Shown here piece after piece: positions 35,384 to 47,609 of a DNA stretch of 64,000 bases. The DNA comes from Aldrovandia affinis (lineage: Eukaryota; Chordata; Actinopteri; Notacanthiformes; Halosauridae), in assembly GCA_029706075.1 (NCBI GenBank), contig JAINUG010000021.1, positions 2,119,318 to 2,183,317 of the forward strand. The letters run 5' to 3'. The notes beneath the pieces are model-generated. The model ran no database searches. It saw nothing but the letters and a program-made list of their open reading frames with translations, and was not told the origin of the DNA. Every line of letters begins with the position of its first letter. Positions within the stretch are counted from its first letter, which is position 1. The position numbers were made by a program, and so were the translations under genes.

Positions 35384-38360
35384 TTACCAAACTCTTTAAG
35401 CAATCCCCCTGATAAAATGGGGGGATAACATTTTTAGAAGCTAGATAGTGCAGCTACAACAGCTCCTGAAATAGAAATTGTGTTTAGTTCCCAGAGAAAA
35501 GCAGCTTAATATGATAGTGTTGGAGCAGCTGGGTCAATCATAGAAGCTCAAAGTGTTGTACTCTCACAAGTGTTGTAAATGGCCTTGCCCATTTGTGAGG
35601 AATAATACTTTGGATTAATCAGGAAAGGGCTCATGTAGGAGACCTTTTTTTCTAAATCTGGGCCAACAAGAAGCAACAGAACACAAATGAAAGAGCATTT
35701 GTTTGCGTTCTCTGTGACTTCCTGCGTGATTTCCTAAATGAAGAGAGACACCAGATGCAGATTATACCCATATGTTGGATAGTCCCATGAGGTAGTATTA
35801 GGTTATCCCCAAGGTTGATTGTTAATGATCAGTAATGATCGGGTCATCGAAATCATGAAGGTATCAAAGGCGCTGTCAATTAATTGCATGCTGGGATCGT
35901 TGTCTCAGCATGGTGGAGATGCCTCATCCTTTTCCCACCTCTTCCACTGTCAGATTCCTAAATGGGGGGAATGGAAAAAGCATGCAGGGAGAGGATGGTG
36001 TTTGCAATCCAGACACAGGCAGCTTGTGGTGAGCGAGAGCCACACTCTGCAGGCCCAAGTGATAGGCTGTGATAGATAACTTCACAGACTCATCTCTAGC
36101 TGTCAGTCAAGGGCAAAACACAGGTCAAACATGTGGTGCAGTGCCTACCTAGTGTGTTTACACAACTTTCCATAGGCTCCCCTGAAGGCCCCTGCAAATA
36201 AATAACATGGCAGCCAAGACCAGCACTATCAGTTCTCTCAATAGCTTTTTTTAGCCTTGGTATCTGACTGGAATGAACATCTGAATCAATCAAGTGTTTT
36301 TTTGTTTCTCAGTACGAAATTATTAACAAAACAAATCAAGAAGAGAGATTGGTAAAATGCCAATACAGAACAATTAGTATCTGAATGAAGCTAATGAATG
36401 CAATAATGTTGCTTCAATATCAACATCACTAAAAGGCAACTGACAATAACAGGAGGACTAATTTAAAAAGCAGAAAAAATTTAACAAATATGTATTGTTA
36501 AAAGTGCCTTGGACCTATATTGAAGCATTCTTTCTGTAGTGTAATTTGTCATAATAACTTTAAATCCTAATAATGAAAATTGAGAGATATTTGTTTCACA
36601 TCAAATATTTTCAAACCAAAATCTTTCACCATAAATATTAAAGCAGCTTTGCAATTACTTACCAAGACAACTGTATTGTCTTTCATTACCTTCAAAATAA
36701 GGGTTTCCTGCCTCTTTAATTGTAATGCATTAGAAAACATTACGCCTCTTACAGTTTTTTATGGCTTTAGTATAATTAAAATAATACCTCCTGTATCAAA
36801 TATAGCCTCGGTCTCAGAATGTGGTGGGAGGAATAATACATTGGAGCAGTGAAACTTTCAGAACATATCAGAATTCTGGAAGACACCACCTCAACAAACC
36901 ACAGTGCTCCCCAAGGTTACCTGTGTGGTATTAACTGCCACTGAAAATCACAGGCTATTTTCCGTCAATGACAAACCGCTACAGTGGAGAGCACTGGCGG
37001 ATTTCTATGACACTGGATGCACCCTGGTGGATTGAAATAGAGTCTGCTAATGAGTGGTTTGGGCAACGAGAGCAGGGTAAGTGCAGTCACCTGTCAATCT
37101 CCCAACCAAGGCTCTAATGATCACCCCATGCATGGCGGGTCCCTTGCACTAACAAATTGTGAAACTGAACTGTGCTGACAGTGGGCTCTGTGCAGCTGTG
37201 GAGCAGCCTGGGCCCTGTTGTGCAGCCTATCATTGGCTGTGCTACTGATACACTGCCATTTCTGTTCCTGACTTTCTACACTAAAATGTCTGCTTAAAAT
37301 AGATCTGTATCTACCCAATAACAATTCTGATATTGGAGAGGGACTTCATCTTTACTCTTTGATAGCATAAATATTTGACTTGTCTCTTTATTCAGAATCA
37401 TAATTTGAGAAAAAAAAGTTTGGCAGAAAACTTTATGTTTAGATTTGTTTGAATGTATTATTATTTTTTTTAATGACCCAAGCGGAGTTTATTGATTAAA
37501 AGCTGATTGTTCATTTCTCCCTACTTGTAGTCTTTTGATACGGCTCATCTCTCCAGACAGAAGCGAGAGGCAGCTGCATCTCCACCTGTGCCATCCACAA
37601 CACCAAAACCTGGCTCTTTTCCATGGAGTAGAGAGAGCAGCAGCCGGGAGTCAGGAGAAGACCTGGCATGAAAACAGTATTGCTGATCAACTGTTACTAA
37701 AAGCATGGCAGACAAGACATGGCAGTAATCAACGGCAGCTATGCAGAAGCTAATTTCCAAGTCTAAGTAATAGCCTCTGTATCAAAGGACACAGAAGAGA
37801 GAGAAGTAAGGGGTATACATTGTGTAGTGGCATAAGCATCATCATCTTACATTGCAAAAGAAAGTGTCAAATAAAGATTTTTTATTTAAACAGAATATAT
37901 TGTAGTGGCAGTTTTACTGTTTATATTGCTTTGGTGACCCATGGGCCATGCTATGAAAAATAAATGCCTTTTCAAGTTTGAGGCACCCGTGGTACACATG
38001 GAATTCAAAACTGTAGGCACCAAAATCTGAAATTTCACTATGTGGTCAAAATGTAGAATATTGTAAAAACACCTAACTAAATATGTCATCTTTAATATCA
38101 CAAAGTATCGAATGTGTATTTTACTTAGGAATACCAAAAAACAGATCCAGGTTTGTGTCAGCAGCCATGAAAATAAGCATTTTTATCCAATTATTTGTTG
38201 TGTATATGTCCATACATGGTACCAAAACCTAGGAAAGTCAATTATATTTCAAATATAAATGGATATTTCAATATTTCGAAGAAAAAAAGAAAAATCCTAG
38301 GCAATAACTTGTATTGTTCCGATGCTAGTTGCACTTTTGTCTCATTTCGCTCCTGATTAA
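35384..38360. other. Gene-free stretch
   Basis: This is unique-looking sequence without a supported gene. The segment at 37535-37760 is richer in GC and open on both strands for about 70 codons, but neither frame shows a known domain. Confidence 0.45.
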
Positions 38361-38490
38361 GGATTGGTAAAAAAAAAGAGGGCAGTAAATAGCACAATGT
38401 CGCTTTTGACATTGCCCACCATGATTGGCTAAACTACTGCATTTTAGGAAATACAGTCAAGAGTGTGTGCAAACTACAAGGGAACTCATG
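38361..38490. repeat. Dispersed repeat, copy B
   Basis: This is the diverged partner of 1571-1710. It shares GGGCAGTAAATAGC, CCCACCATGATTGG, GGAAATA, GAGTGTGTG and ACAAGGGAA in the same order and orientation. No ends, coding sequence or class were recognised. Confidence 0.6.
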
Positions 38491-40705
38491 TCATGGAGAG
38501 CCACAGTGTCCACTTTTTAAGTTATTGATTGGCTAAAGACTCACATTATTTCCAAGGCTTGATTTGGCAACTGATTGAAAGGAAATCACAAAAAATCACT
38601 GCAGCCAGGAGTTTGACAACCCTGCCATAATGAATATTAAGTAATTGCGTATGACTACCTAAATGTAATTTCCCCAAAATGAAAAGAGTGTTTTTCCAAG
38701 CACAAATGTCTATATCAGAAAAAAAGTCAGATTTTGAAAAAGTCCCCCCTTAGCTAATTAGCAAGCTTTCTGTTTGGAAAACTGTAGCTAGAGGCCAGCT
38801 AAATTTGCATCAGTCCAAGTGATAAGAATAAGTACTTATAATACTTACTAACACACTAAAAGGAAGATTTCCTATTAGTGACAGAGGCTTCTGAGTGGGA
38901 CATTGTGTTCCAACACTTATTTGAAAAGGCAGTCAACGAAAGTGCAGATTTTTGGTGGATTATGAGCCGGATTGAATCAGGACTGTGCTAGTGCCAACTG
39001 TGAATGGGAGTTCCATTGAGGTGATGGACAATTGGTGATAGCTTCCCCTAGGGTGAGAAAGTCTCAGTTGGTGGTCTTCCTATGACATAGTTTGGTCTTT
39101 GCAGTCTTCCGACACTTGTGGAAGAGGTGGATTATTTGGCTACTTGAAGAGAGAAAAATAAGTGATTGACAAACTGCATACATCTCTGCGTTCTGGTGTT
39201 CATCCTCCCCTTCAAAAATTGATGGGGAACATTTTAATGATGAGACATGCCTAGAATTGTGATTGGGTGTTTCACAATTGGAAGAAAACAAGGAGAAAAA
39301 AATCTATAAACAATTTAATATTGTGAAAACATTTTCCCTGGGTCCTGGGTGGTGGTTATCTTAATTCATTATAGTACCTAAGAGGAGCTGGTATAAATAA
39401 TATCTAAATCATGCGAGTTAAAGAAATAGTTGAACATTTCACAAATACCTTGCAACGTCCATTTAAGCATTTGCAAAGCATGTATATCGTGTCTGCTCAC
39501 TATTATTGAACATTGAGAAGTTGCAAGGATTAACAGAAGACATCTTCATGGATAGATTTCATATTAAATGTCCATTTAAATTTCTTTACAAAGAAACTGT
39601 CCTCAAGGGGAAAGGACCGAGGAAGTAGTCAGATGGATTATGACCGCGAATGGCAGTTGTTCATGGCACACATTTAAAGCATGCTGAGCCCTCAGCCACA
39701 CTGAGCGTGTAAAAGTATTACCTGGCAGAATCTGGTGAGATGGACTACCCCGAGAGGCACGCTGACATTTCCATCACCAGCCCTCTCCTGAGACCTGTCA
39801 ATCAATGCTGTCAACAACCCACAAGTGAAAACACTCCTCAGTAAGTGGATATTGTCACTTCTTTCCCTTCTTCCCTTATCAAGTGTGCACTAATGCATGC
39901 TTTGTAAATTAATTAGTTGCACTGACAGTGGTAGTCACAGTTGTAATGACATATGGTGGTTGGTCTCCCTAGGGCTCCCTCTAATAGTATTTGCCCATTG
40001 TTTCTGTGGATTAAGGCTAACGAGATCAATTTTGTAGCCTAGTCCTGTCCTTTCAATTTTCACACTTAAAATAAATGTTGTAAAAACCCAAGCCAGGGTA
40101 AAAATGTAGCAGGGACATTTTCTTTTTCTCTTATGTGCTACTGCAACAAAATTAAATTGCGACACCGAGCGCTGAGTGCTGTACCTACTAATTGTTGCGT
40201 CCCAGCATGACAGTTGGTAGCAGCACCTGCATCTGCAGCAGGGTCTCCATGACGCCGTAGGAAGGCATAGTGCTGTTGTAATTGAACACTGAATGACTTA
40301 AACACCACCTCTCCTCTGGTTGCATGGCAGATGTTGCAGATGCGTGAATGGCTACAGGCACCATTGTTTTGTTAAATTAACAAAACGCACATGCTTGACA
40401 AGGTGCTGAGGGTAATGTACATATGGACCAATTCCAGGGCTCAAAATGTATTAACTCTGCTTGACATAAGAACCCAGGGCTCTGTTCTTTGAACATGATA
40501 ATTGTTAGTGATTTCTGTTATTATTGATATGCTGTGCATTTGTCACAGTTCATTAGGTCAATATTTTTGCACAATCAAAACTTCATCCACACAATTTTGC
40601 AGAAATATAGAAATAATGGTACAAGCAAATGTCATGAAGAAGTATAATAGAATACAACCATCCTTTGCAATTGGTTTGAGAATTAGGTTCACGGTGAACA
40701 GATTA
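38491..40705. other. Gene-free stretch
   Basis: A short frame starting ATGGACTACCCCGAG near 39743 runs towards a donor-like CTCA/GTAAGT at about 39839. It has no acceptor, family match or partner exon that I can support. Nothing else was recognised. Confidence 0.4.
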
Positions 40706-40782
40706 GTTTTTCTCAATCACTTAAACACAATTCTTGAAACAGTATCTGCATTCTCAAAATAGTAAGTGCAAACCCCACAACA
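40706..40782 (-). repeat. Dispersed repeat, uninterrupted copy
   Basis: Read on the reverse strand, this segment (GTTGTGGGGTTTGCACTTAC ... AGATACTGTTTCAAGAATTG ... TTGAGAAAAACT) matches 44721-44961, except that the latter contains an insertion of about 160 bp. It therefore serves as the empty site for that insertion. Confidence 0.8.
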
Positions 40783-41044
40783 GTATAATGTGTTTAGCAA
40801 AACAGTACATTTAATACTGAAAATGTTTACAGTTTTTCTCAATCGATTTGGCATGTTCCTCCAAACTAAACAAAACAGTTAACACAGCCATCTAAACAGA
40901 CTTGAATTTTTCAAAACAGCCCAATCCCACTGCAAAATGTAGTATTGCTTTCATTTCAGAGAATATATATTTTTTAACCTAATATTGTCATCAAAACTAT
41001 ACACACATGTCATCTATTGATTATATTATATATTCAGCTATATA

Positions 41045-41574
41045 CAGTACCAGTCAAAAGTTTGAATACACCTGCTGGAAACTAGGTTTTTGACAATGCT
41101 TTACACCGTATACGTTTCTGTAAATACTTCTAAATGACAAAAAACACATGTAACAATGAACAAAATTAACATCAAAGAAATGTTAAAGAAAATTATATTG
41201 AAAATTGAATCTTTGCCACCCTTTGCCGTGATAGCAGCCTCACAAACACAGGCCATTCGGTTAATACATTTCAGCAGGAAATCACCCGATATGTCTTCCC
41301 AGCTCTCCTGCAGCAATTCCCAGAGACACTTGTGGGGTACTTTGCTTTGCCTCTTCTGTCCAGTTCCTCCCATGCAAGTTCTATGGGATTGAGGTCTGGA
41401 CACTGGGCAGGCCAGGTCATTAGTTTGAGTTGCCCTTCACGTTCCTCCTTCACCAGATAGTTCTTGCACAACTTCAAGGTGTGGTTTCGGGCCGTTATCT
41501 TGCTGAAGAATGAAGGAGTGCCCGATAAGCCGTAGTCCAGATGGAAGGTGTACTCAAACTTTTGACTGGTACTG
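41045..41574 (-). mobile_element. Tc1/mariner deletion derivative (family 2)
   Basis: Both ends are present as inverted repeats (CAGTACCAGTCAAAAGTTTG at the left, CAAACTTTTGACTGGTACTG at the right) at TA sites (41043-41044 and 41575-41576). On the reverse strand only the C-terminal part of the transposase remains, including CPDLNPIELAWEELDRR (about 41350-41400). At 530 bp it is about a third of a full element and cannot make an enzyme, though it could once have been moved in trans. Confidence 0.9.
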
Positions 41575-41579
41575 TACAC
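41271..41579 (-). pseudogene. Tc1-like transposase C-terminal fragment
   Basis: This reverse-strand frame of 102 codons runs from the inverted repeat into the enzyme's last third. PAQCPDLNPIELAWEELDRR marks the region around the third acidic residue of the DDE/DDD triad. The N-terminal DNA-binding part and first catalytic residues are deleted, so it is nonfunctional. Confidence 0.8.
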
Positions 41580-41876
41580 ACAGGAGTACTAATGGTAAAA
41601 TGTGTTTATCAGAAAGTTCAGCAATACCTTTTTTCATGAACTGCAAAACATCTCTGTTCATCACAATTTTGGAAATACTGTAGAATGTAATATTGCACAT
41701 TTTTACATGTGGAAAGTGTTTCAATTTAGGTAATGTCATATCTGACATTTGTACATGTTTGTCTATTTTCTGTAAGAAGTTTACTTGCGCAAGTTTGTTA
41801 TATAGTAAGAAGGTAGAGGTATTGATGATTTACACATGAAATCATAATTTGCTTCAAAAGAAATAACCACAAACAG

Positions 41877-42123
41877 TCAGACCAGGCAACGTTTTTCCAA
41901 TGTCAACTGTCCAGTTTTGGTGAGCCGGTGCCCACTGTAGCCTCACTTTCCTGTTCTTAGCTGACAGGAGTGGAACCCGGTGTAGTCTTCTGCTGCTGTA
42001 GCCCATCCACTTCAAGGTTCGACGTGTTGTGTGTTCAAAGATGCTCTTCTGCATACCACTGTGGTAAAGCATGGTTATTTGAGTTACTGTCGCCTTCCTG
42101 TCAGCTTGAACCAGTCTGGCCAT
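41877..42123 (-). pseudogene. Tc1-like transposase N-terminal/central fragment
   Basis: About 80 codons remain open, starting MARLVQADRKATV and passing through the helix-turn-helix second domain (TTRRTLKWMGYSSRRLHRVP) to HQNWTVD. The catalytic core after this point is gone. Homology to Tc1-like transposases is clear from motif order. Confidence 0.8.
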
Positions 42124-42479
42124 TCTCCTCTGACCTCTCTCATTAACAAGATGTTTTCACCCACAGAACTGGCGCTCACTGGATGTTTTTTGTTTTGCAC
42201 ACCATTCTCTGTAAACTCTAGAGACTGTTGTGCGTGAAAATCCCATGAGATCAGCAGTTTCTTAGATACTCAGACCACCCCATCTGGCACCAACAATCTT
42301 TCCACGGTCAAAGTCACTTAGATCACATTTCTTCCCCATTCCCCATTTTTAGTCTGAACCACAACTGAACCTCTTGACTATGTCTGCATGCTTTTATGCA
42401 TTGAGTTTCTGCCACATGATTAGCTTATTAGCTAATTGCATTAACGAGCGGGTGTACCTAATAAAGTGACAACTGAGTG
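41877..42479 (-). mobile_element. Truncated Tc1/mariner element (family 3)
   Basis: The 5' end on the reverse strand is the fish Tc1 terminus CACTCAGTTGTCACTTTATT (starting at 42479, beside TA 42480-42481). The transposase follows: a stretch reading VQADRKATVTQITMLY, then TTRRTLKWMGYSSRR and NRKVRLQWAPAHQNW. The element stops at the position of the WSDES motif, so the catalytic second half and the 3' repeat are missing. Frames change between 42124 and 42400. Confidence 0.88.
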
Positions 42480-42561
42480 TATATATCCACAGATCTCCAC
42501 CATGTCCTGGAGATTTCATGTCAATTGGATTCAGAAATGGAGTGTAAGGTGAAAGGAACAC

Positions 42562-43596
42562 TGTGGAGGGCGTTGGTCTCTGTGGCAGGGGAGTGGCAGG
42601 GTTGCTTTCGTTTTCACATGCTGTGGAGGTCTTTGGAGCAGTGAAACTTTCCGGGGGCAGGTTTGGCACTCTCGCAGGGTGTGACACTGGGAGAGTGTGA
42701 ACTGTTGCCCGGAAGATTGTTAATAATTTGATGATTATTCAATCAGTTAATTGGGGGTGGATGTCAAGGGAAGAATTCACTTGACTGATTGTGTTTGTGT
42801 GTGAGAATGTGACTGATGTGACTCTGTCGGTCATGGTGGCGCACATTTGTAATCCAAGCTTCTGGGAGGCAGAGTCTGTGTGGAGTTGGTGTGAATAGTT
42901 TGTGTGTGTTCGTTAAGAGTGACTGAGTAGAGTGCTTCCTGTGTGTGTGTGAAAGAGAGAGAGAGGGTGCACTGGAAGAGTGTCCGCCTCTCTCCCTCGG
43001 TGTGTTTGGAAGAGAACTCGCAGCAGGGCAGTGGAGAGTGTTTCTGGACAACGGCCCGAGAACTCTCACTAAAAGAGTGGAGAGTGTCTCGGGGCTGGTT
43101 GCCAGAGAACTCTCACTGTGATGAGTGGCGAGGTTCTCTGTGTGTTTGCGTTAACAGAGAACTCAGACTGAAAAGTTAAAGTGTATCTGTGTGCATGGGT
43201 TTGGGAAGCCCTTGAAAAGTCACTGAATGTGTGTGTGCCTGGTGGGGTTGTGGTGGAACTCTGGACTGAAGAGGGGCAGTGTCCTGTTGAGATGTGTGTT
43301 GAGTGTGCATAGGGACAGGGCATAGAGTTCTACCCTGTCCCGTCCTTATTTTAGTTTGTTATTTTAGTTAATTGTTTTTGCCCGAAAGCTTTGCAGCGAG
43401 TAGGGTGAAGACTTTGTGTTTGTGTTTGTTTTATTTAACCTGCTCTCCTGCTGTTTCTCTCTACCTAACATGGGAGAAAAATAACAGACAGAAAAATAAG
43501 GATCCGGTCCATAGACCATCAAACCTCACTCCTCTGCCAGTTCTTACCATCTGCGGCTCTGCTCACATCCGGGGATTTGACATGTAGTGTGTGACA
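42562..43596 (+). mobile_element. Solo LTR, family L, copy 2
   Basis: The element starts TGTGGAGGGCGTTGG, ends GTGTGTGACA and is flanked by the identical 5-mer AACAC (42557-42561 and 43597-43601). It shares with 29443-30635 the runs CTTTCCGGGGGCAGGTTTG, GTGAACTGTTGCCCGGAAG and TGCCCGAAAGCTT, plus the GAACTCTCACT repeats in the centre. The polyadenylation signal is changed to AATAAG at about 43495. No internal retroviral genes are nearby, and the separate target duplications show that the two copies are independent insertions. Confidence 0.85.
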
Positions 43597-43601
43597 AACA
43601 C

Positions 43602-44720
43602 CATCACAAAACATGGACGTGTTGCAAACCACTTACATACAAGTAGTGAATGGTGAAACCGGACATCATCCCGGACAACCACAAACTTAATCAGTTCCGG
43701 TTCCTCCAGGTCTCGTTCTTCTTTGGGTATGCTTGGGGTATCTGCTCACGTAAGACTGAATGACCAGCCTCTCTCAGGGAATTGATAACAAAGTCAATTA
43801 GAGTTGTTCTCAAGTCATTTGAGACCCTTCTTCTCACTTGCCCTCTACCTCTTCCTCCCCACCTCCCCTTCCTCTTCTGTCTCCCCTTCCTCCCCCACTC
43901 CCTCTTCCTCCTCCATCTCCTCTCATTCTTACTCTTCTTCTTGCAACTCTCTCATCATTCTGCTCCATTCTTTGGTCAGACTCCATAGCTTTCACAAGAA
44001 ACTTTTGAATTTTTACTTCAGCTGACTCCTTTTATACATAATGAAGTGCTGTGTGCTTTAATAACCCACCTGACATCGATATGATGGAAATTGAGCACAT
44101 GTCATGTTATTGTGAAATCATAATTAAAATTAAATTGGAACTTTATATAGAGTTTTGTTTGTAATGTTTGGCAAAATAATGGGCACAATAGGTCAACAAA
44201 AGCAGGTGGTAAAGGTGTAGAAGAAAATACTCAAAAAATAAATTAAATTTTCCAACACATCTCACTGGTCATCCAGTCTGTCCTCTCTGTTAGGCCGCAT
44301 GTTCTCATCCACATCACACCTGATGTTGTCCCTTGCAATGCTCAGGAGAAAAACCTCTTGGCATGCCACAACTATCCCCTGCAACATCAGCTCTCTTTCA
44401 TAATCAAATATAAATATAGTGTACAGAACCTCTAAAGATGCCAAACTAACTGTAACCTCATATTTGACTGTGTTGATATGTTGATTGTTGAATGAACTAT
44501 TTTGCCTGAGTGTTTGTACAAGGAGCATATAAATAAATCAGTTTGGGAGAAATAGCATTCAACTGAGAGCAATATATTTCATTTTTGTTAACAGTGCTTA
44601 TTTCATAGATTTTTGTGTCAATCGAGAGATTTGTGTTCACTGTTTTGAATATTTTGTAATATTTGCATTGTATGAGAAAGCAATCATACATTATATTTTG
44701 CTTTGGGAAAAAGCATTGCC
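43602..44720. other. Gene-free stretch with a pyrimidine-rich tract
   Basis: A strongly CT-rich tract on the plus strand (about 43825-43975, mainly CTTCCTCC-type runs) is the main structure. Leu/Ser/Pro-rich frames across it are composition artefacts. The rest is AT-rich. Confidence 0.6.
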
Positions 44721-44961
44721 GTTGTGGGGTTTGTGCTTTCTCACTGTTTTGAGAATAATATACGCCATTTGGCAGATGCTTTTATCCAAAGCGACTTAGT
44801 CATGAATGCATACATTTTCCAGTATATGTGGTCCCAGTGGGAATTGAAGCCACAACCTAAGCGTTGCCAACACCGTGCTCTACCAACTGAGACACAAAGA
44901 ACCACATTATGTAGACTGTAGATACTGTTTCAAGAATTATGTTTAAGCAATTGAAAAAAAC
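44721..44961 (+). repeat. Dispersed repeat, interrupted copy
   Basis: The outer parts (44721-44757 and 44919-44961) match the reverse strand of 40706-40782. Between them lies the SINE-like insertion at 44758-44918. Confidence 0.8.
44758..44918 (-). mobile_element. tRNA-like SINE-type insertion, reverse strand
   Basis: On the reverse strand the order is CTCAGTTGGTAGAGCACGG (tRNA A-box region), GGCTTCAATTCCCAC (B-box region), then GTATGCATTCATGACTAAGT and CGCTTTGGATAAAAGCATCT. This module is widespread in fish genomes. The clean interruption of a repeat whose uninterrupted form is at 40706-40782 shows it was inserted. The tRNA part lacks a proper cloverleaf, so it is not a tRNA gene. Confidence 0.75.
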
Positions 44962-45048
44962 TGCAAATGCCACACACAAGGAGATGGCATTCAAGGCTGC
45001 CTAATAACATGCAAAAAGTGAATTTAGTTTGGTGTTAACCAAGTGACA

Positions 45049-45237
45049 TCAGTGTTTATACAAATGGAGACGGGTGGGGGTGTGTGGTGAGATAATCTCA
45101 GATGACTTGAGGGGGTGCCTGGAGGAGGTTATGAATGGTGCTGTTCGGGTCTCTGGAGATAAATCATTCCACCTGAGGGGAGCCACAGAAAGGGAAGATG
45201 AGACAACATGGCCGGTGGGCAAGTAGAGAGGAGGCAA
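45049..45237 (-). pseudogene. Possible LINE reverse-transcriptase C-terminal relic
   Basis: A reverse-strand frame contains SLSVAPLRWNDLSPETRTAP followed by a run ending PLKSSE. The spacing of SVA-P, WN-L, R-AP and LK matches the conserved tail of L2/CR1-type LINE proteins (SVA.P..WN.LP...R.A). There is no upstream reverse transcriptase, so at best it is a truncated copy. The assignment rests on one short motif. Confidence 0.3.
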
Positions 45238-46660
45238 TGTGATAAAAGGGCAACAAGGAATAGATAGAGATTATGGTTGTGGGCTTAGAATCAGGAGAGG
45301 TGGTGCAAGGAAACTGTCATAGTTTTTAAGACTCAAATTAAGAGCAGGACCACTGAATATATGGTTATGGTGATCTATAAAGGGCAAAACCATGTCTTGG
45401 ACCAGCTATTCCATTTGTGACATACATACGTACATTAAAAAAGGTAGAAAACAGGGGGCAAGGTGTAATAATAAGCTTTTGTCTTGCAGACAGTGGATAA
45501 TTCAATAAATATACAATATCCTCTTGTGGATTAATTGACATCAACAACAATGATCGTAGGGATCATTTGTTGTTGATGTAAATTCACAACAATGTAAATT
45601 AATTGCAGTAAATTAATGCAGTTTTTCTTCCAATGTACCTCTGCTCTTCTGGAGCTTATTGAATAATAACAGAAAACTGGAATTGTTTTGCACTCACATT
45701 CTGTTTTTCCCCAGTATGCTAGATCTGTTTTTGTGTTAGTTCCACAGTTAGTTGCTGTCATGGTTTTCTGGTCAGAAAACCTCCCTGGTTCCCAGAACCC
45801 TCTTAAGTTCCTTGAATTTCTCATATATTCTGACAGTTTGACATCCCATCACAAGAACCGTAAGCATATGCTGCCCTTTTAAAAAATGTATCACGAATCG
45901 CACTCCTTGTAGCCATATATAGAAAAGCTGGAAATTGTTTGAGTCATGCTACCCATGTTGTTTGATAAGACAACCATAATGATTTGGAACAGCAACAAGG
46001 ACACTCTTGAAACAGTTAAATGTTGGATCTATCAATGTTACTGGTCAGCGCCATTCTTATCTAAGGACAATTCCCCACCCTCTGAATTTTCATGGTAGGT
46101 GGATCCAACGGGTATTTTTTGGTTTGAAGTAAATACACTGAAAAACATAGTTTAAAGTAGTACAGAATGCCATACCACGCTTTTCCCCAAATACCATAAG
46201 CAATAATGGCAGGCTTCTAGCTGATGATTTGTTTCAATGTGTTTTCCCTGGTTAACTGGTTAACTCATAACTGGATAATTGCTTTTGTTATCCAGACTTG
46301 AACACTTTCGATTTATTTCTTGTTTCTTTTTGTTTTGTTCTCATTTATCAAGCCTAGCTATTGCTTGTTAGCTAAATTAATTTGTTAGCTTACCAAACAG
46401 ACAGACTAGTTAGTTCATGTTTTGTGACAAACTAACTGTTGTGGCTGGCTACATTTTGGTTGAGAGCTGGAGAGCTACTGGCAATACTGCTGGATTCTAT
46501 CCACTGAAAATGTAATTCATCCTTTTTAGTCCTCACCTATTCTTCTGTAGAAATCTGTTTTCCAATTTTCTACATCAAACAAGAAAAATAAGTTGCCACT
46601 GAACACTTTATGTTTGGATTGTGGGCCTTGTAGGCCTCAAACACTGGCTAAATGACACGT
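45238..46660. other. Gene-free stretch
   Basis: No supported gene was seen. The last few hundred bases may include the 5' untranslated part of the LINE relic that follows. Confidence 0.4.
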
Positions 46661-46736
46661 GGCTGAAAAATCTGAAAGATGAGGACTTCACTGTTGAACT
46701 ACTTAAAAAATGCTTGACCAGTAGAAAACCTTTTTT

Positions 46737-47414
46737 GTGGATATGATAAACAGACAAGAAGCCAACTTTAGAAGTTTTACAAAAATAGTGCCTGATTCTG
46801 CAAATGAAAGAATTGGTGGCTTAGTTAGAGAAGTCCAGGATCTGAAAAGTAGCCTTCAATTTTCTCAAAATGACACTGATGTCATCAGAGATATGCAGGA
46901 CAAATGTCCAAGAGTCCAAAGCCATTCCAAGCCTGTTTCTAATCTAACAGAGTACTCTGACAGAATTGATTACATTGAAATCCAGACAAGAATAAATAAC
47001 ATAATTATTGAAGGCCTTGTTGCTGATCATGCTGAGAAGTCTTAGTTAGAAATGGAGAGCAAGGTGTCGGAACTGTTAACAGGAAAATTGAAAATGGATG
47101 GGGAAACAATTGAGATTGAGCGTGCACATTGGAATGGCAAGTTCAGAAGGGGTACAGAGAAGACCAGGCCAGTTACAGTTAAGCTTCTGCACTTCAAAGA
47201 TAAACAGCTTATCATGTCAAGAGCCAGAGCAAACCTGAAAAATACGTCTGTGTACATAAATTATGACTTCTCCGACCAGGTGCGCAGAAAAAGAGCAAAA
47301 CTCTTGTCTGCAATGAGGGAGGTGAGAACAAGAGGGGATTATGTCTTTATAAGCTTTGGTTGGCTCATTGTGAGGCCTAAAAGGGAAGGAATGATTGATG
47401 GGAGTAGTGGTTGA
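46737..47414 (+). pseudogene. LINE ORF1 protein relic
   Basis: ORF1 proteins of these LINEs bind RNA through a coiled coil, an RRM-like fold and a C-terminal domain. One frame stays open for 225 codons except for a single TAG at 47043-47045. The first third has a heptad-like coiled coil (REVQDLKSSLQFSQNDTDV). The C-terminal domain shows INYDFSDQVRRKRAKLLSAM and RTRGDYVFISF. The frame is entered from GTG/ATG at 46737-46743; in the preceding frame DEDFTVELLKKCL suggests a frameshifted N-terminus. Confidence 0.8.
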
Positions 47415-47609
47415 ATGAACTGACATTGTGATGATTTTATGGACAACTATTATTTGGACAATATGTTTTATTAGTTTACAAATTAGGATATTATACAAAT
47501 GGCACTGAATTTACCAAGGAAAAGCTTACTGATTGCAACATATGTAGTCTAAGAAATAAAGTGCAGGGTCTTAGCTGTTTTATGCAAACTGACAACCTAC
47601 ATGTATTAG

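Noticed and set aside
34987..35403. 138-codon reverse-strand frame
   Set aside because: It is antisense to the SINE at 35015-35372 and spans its target duplications.
39743..39845. Short frame MDYPERHADISITSP near a GTAAGT
   Set aside because: The stop overlaps the putative donor and no acceptor or second exon supports it.
43782..44025. Leu/Ser/Pro-rich plus-strand frames
   Set aside because: They are artefacts of the polypyrimidine tract.
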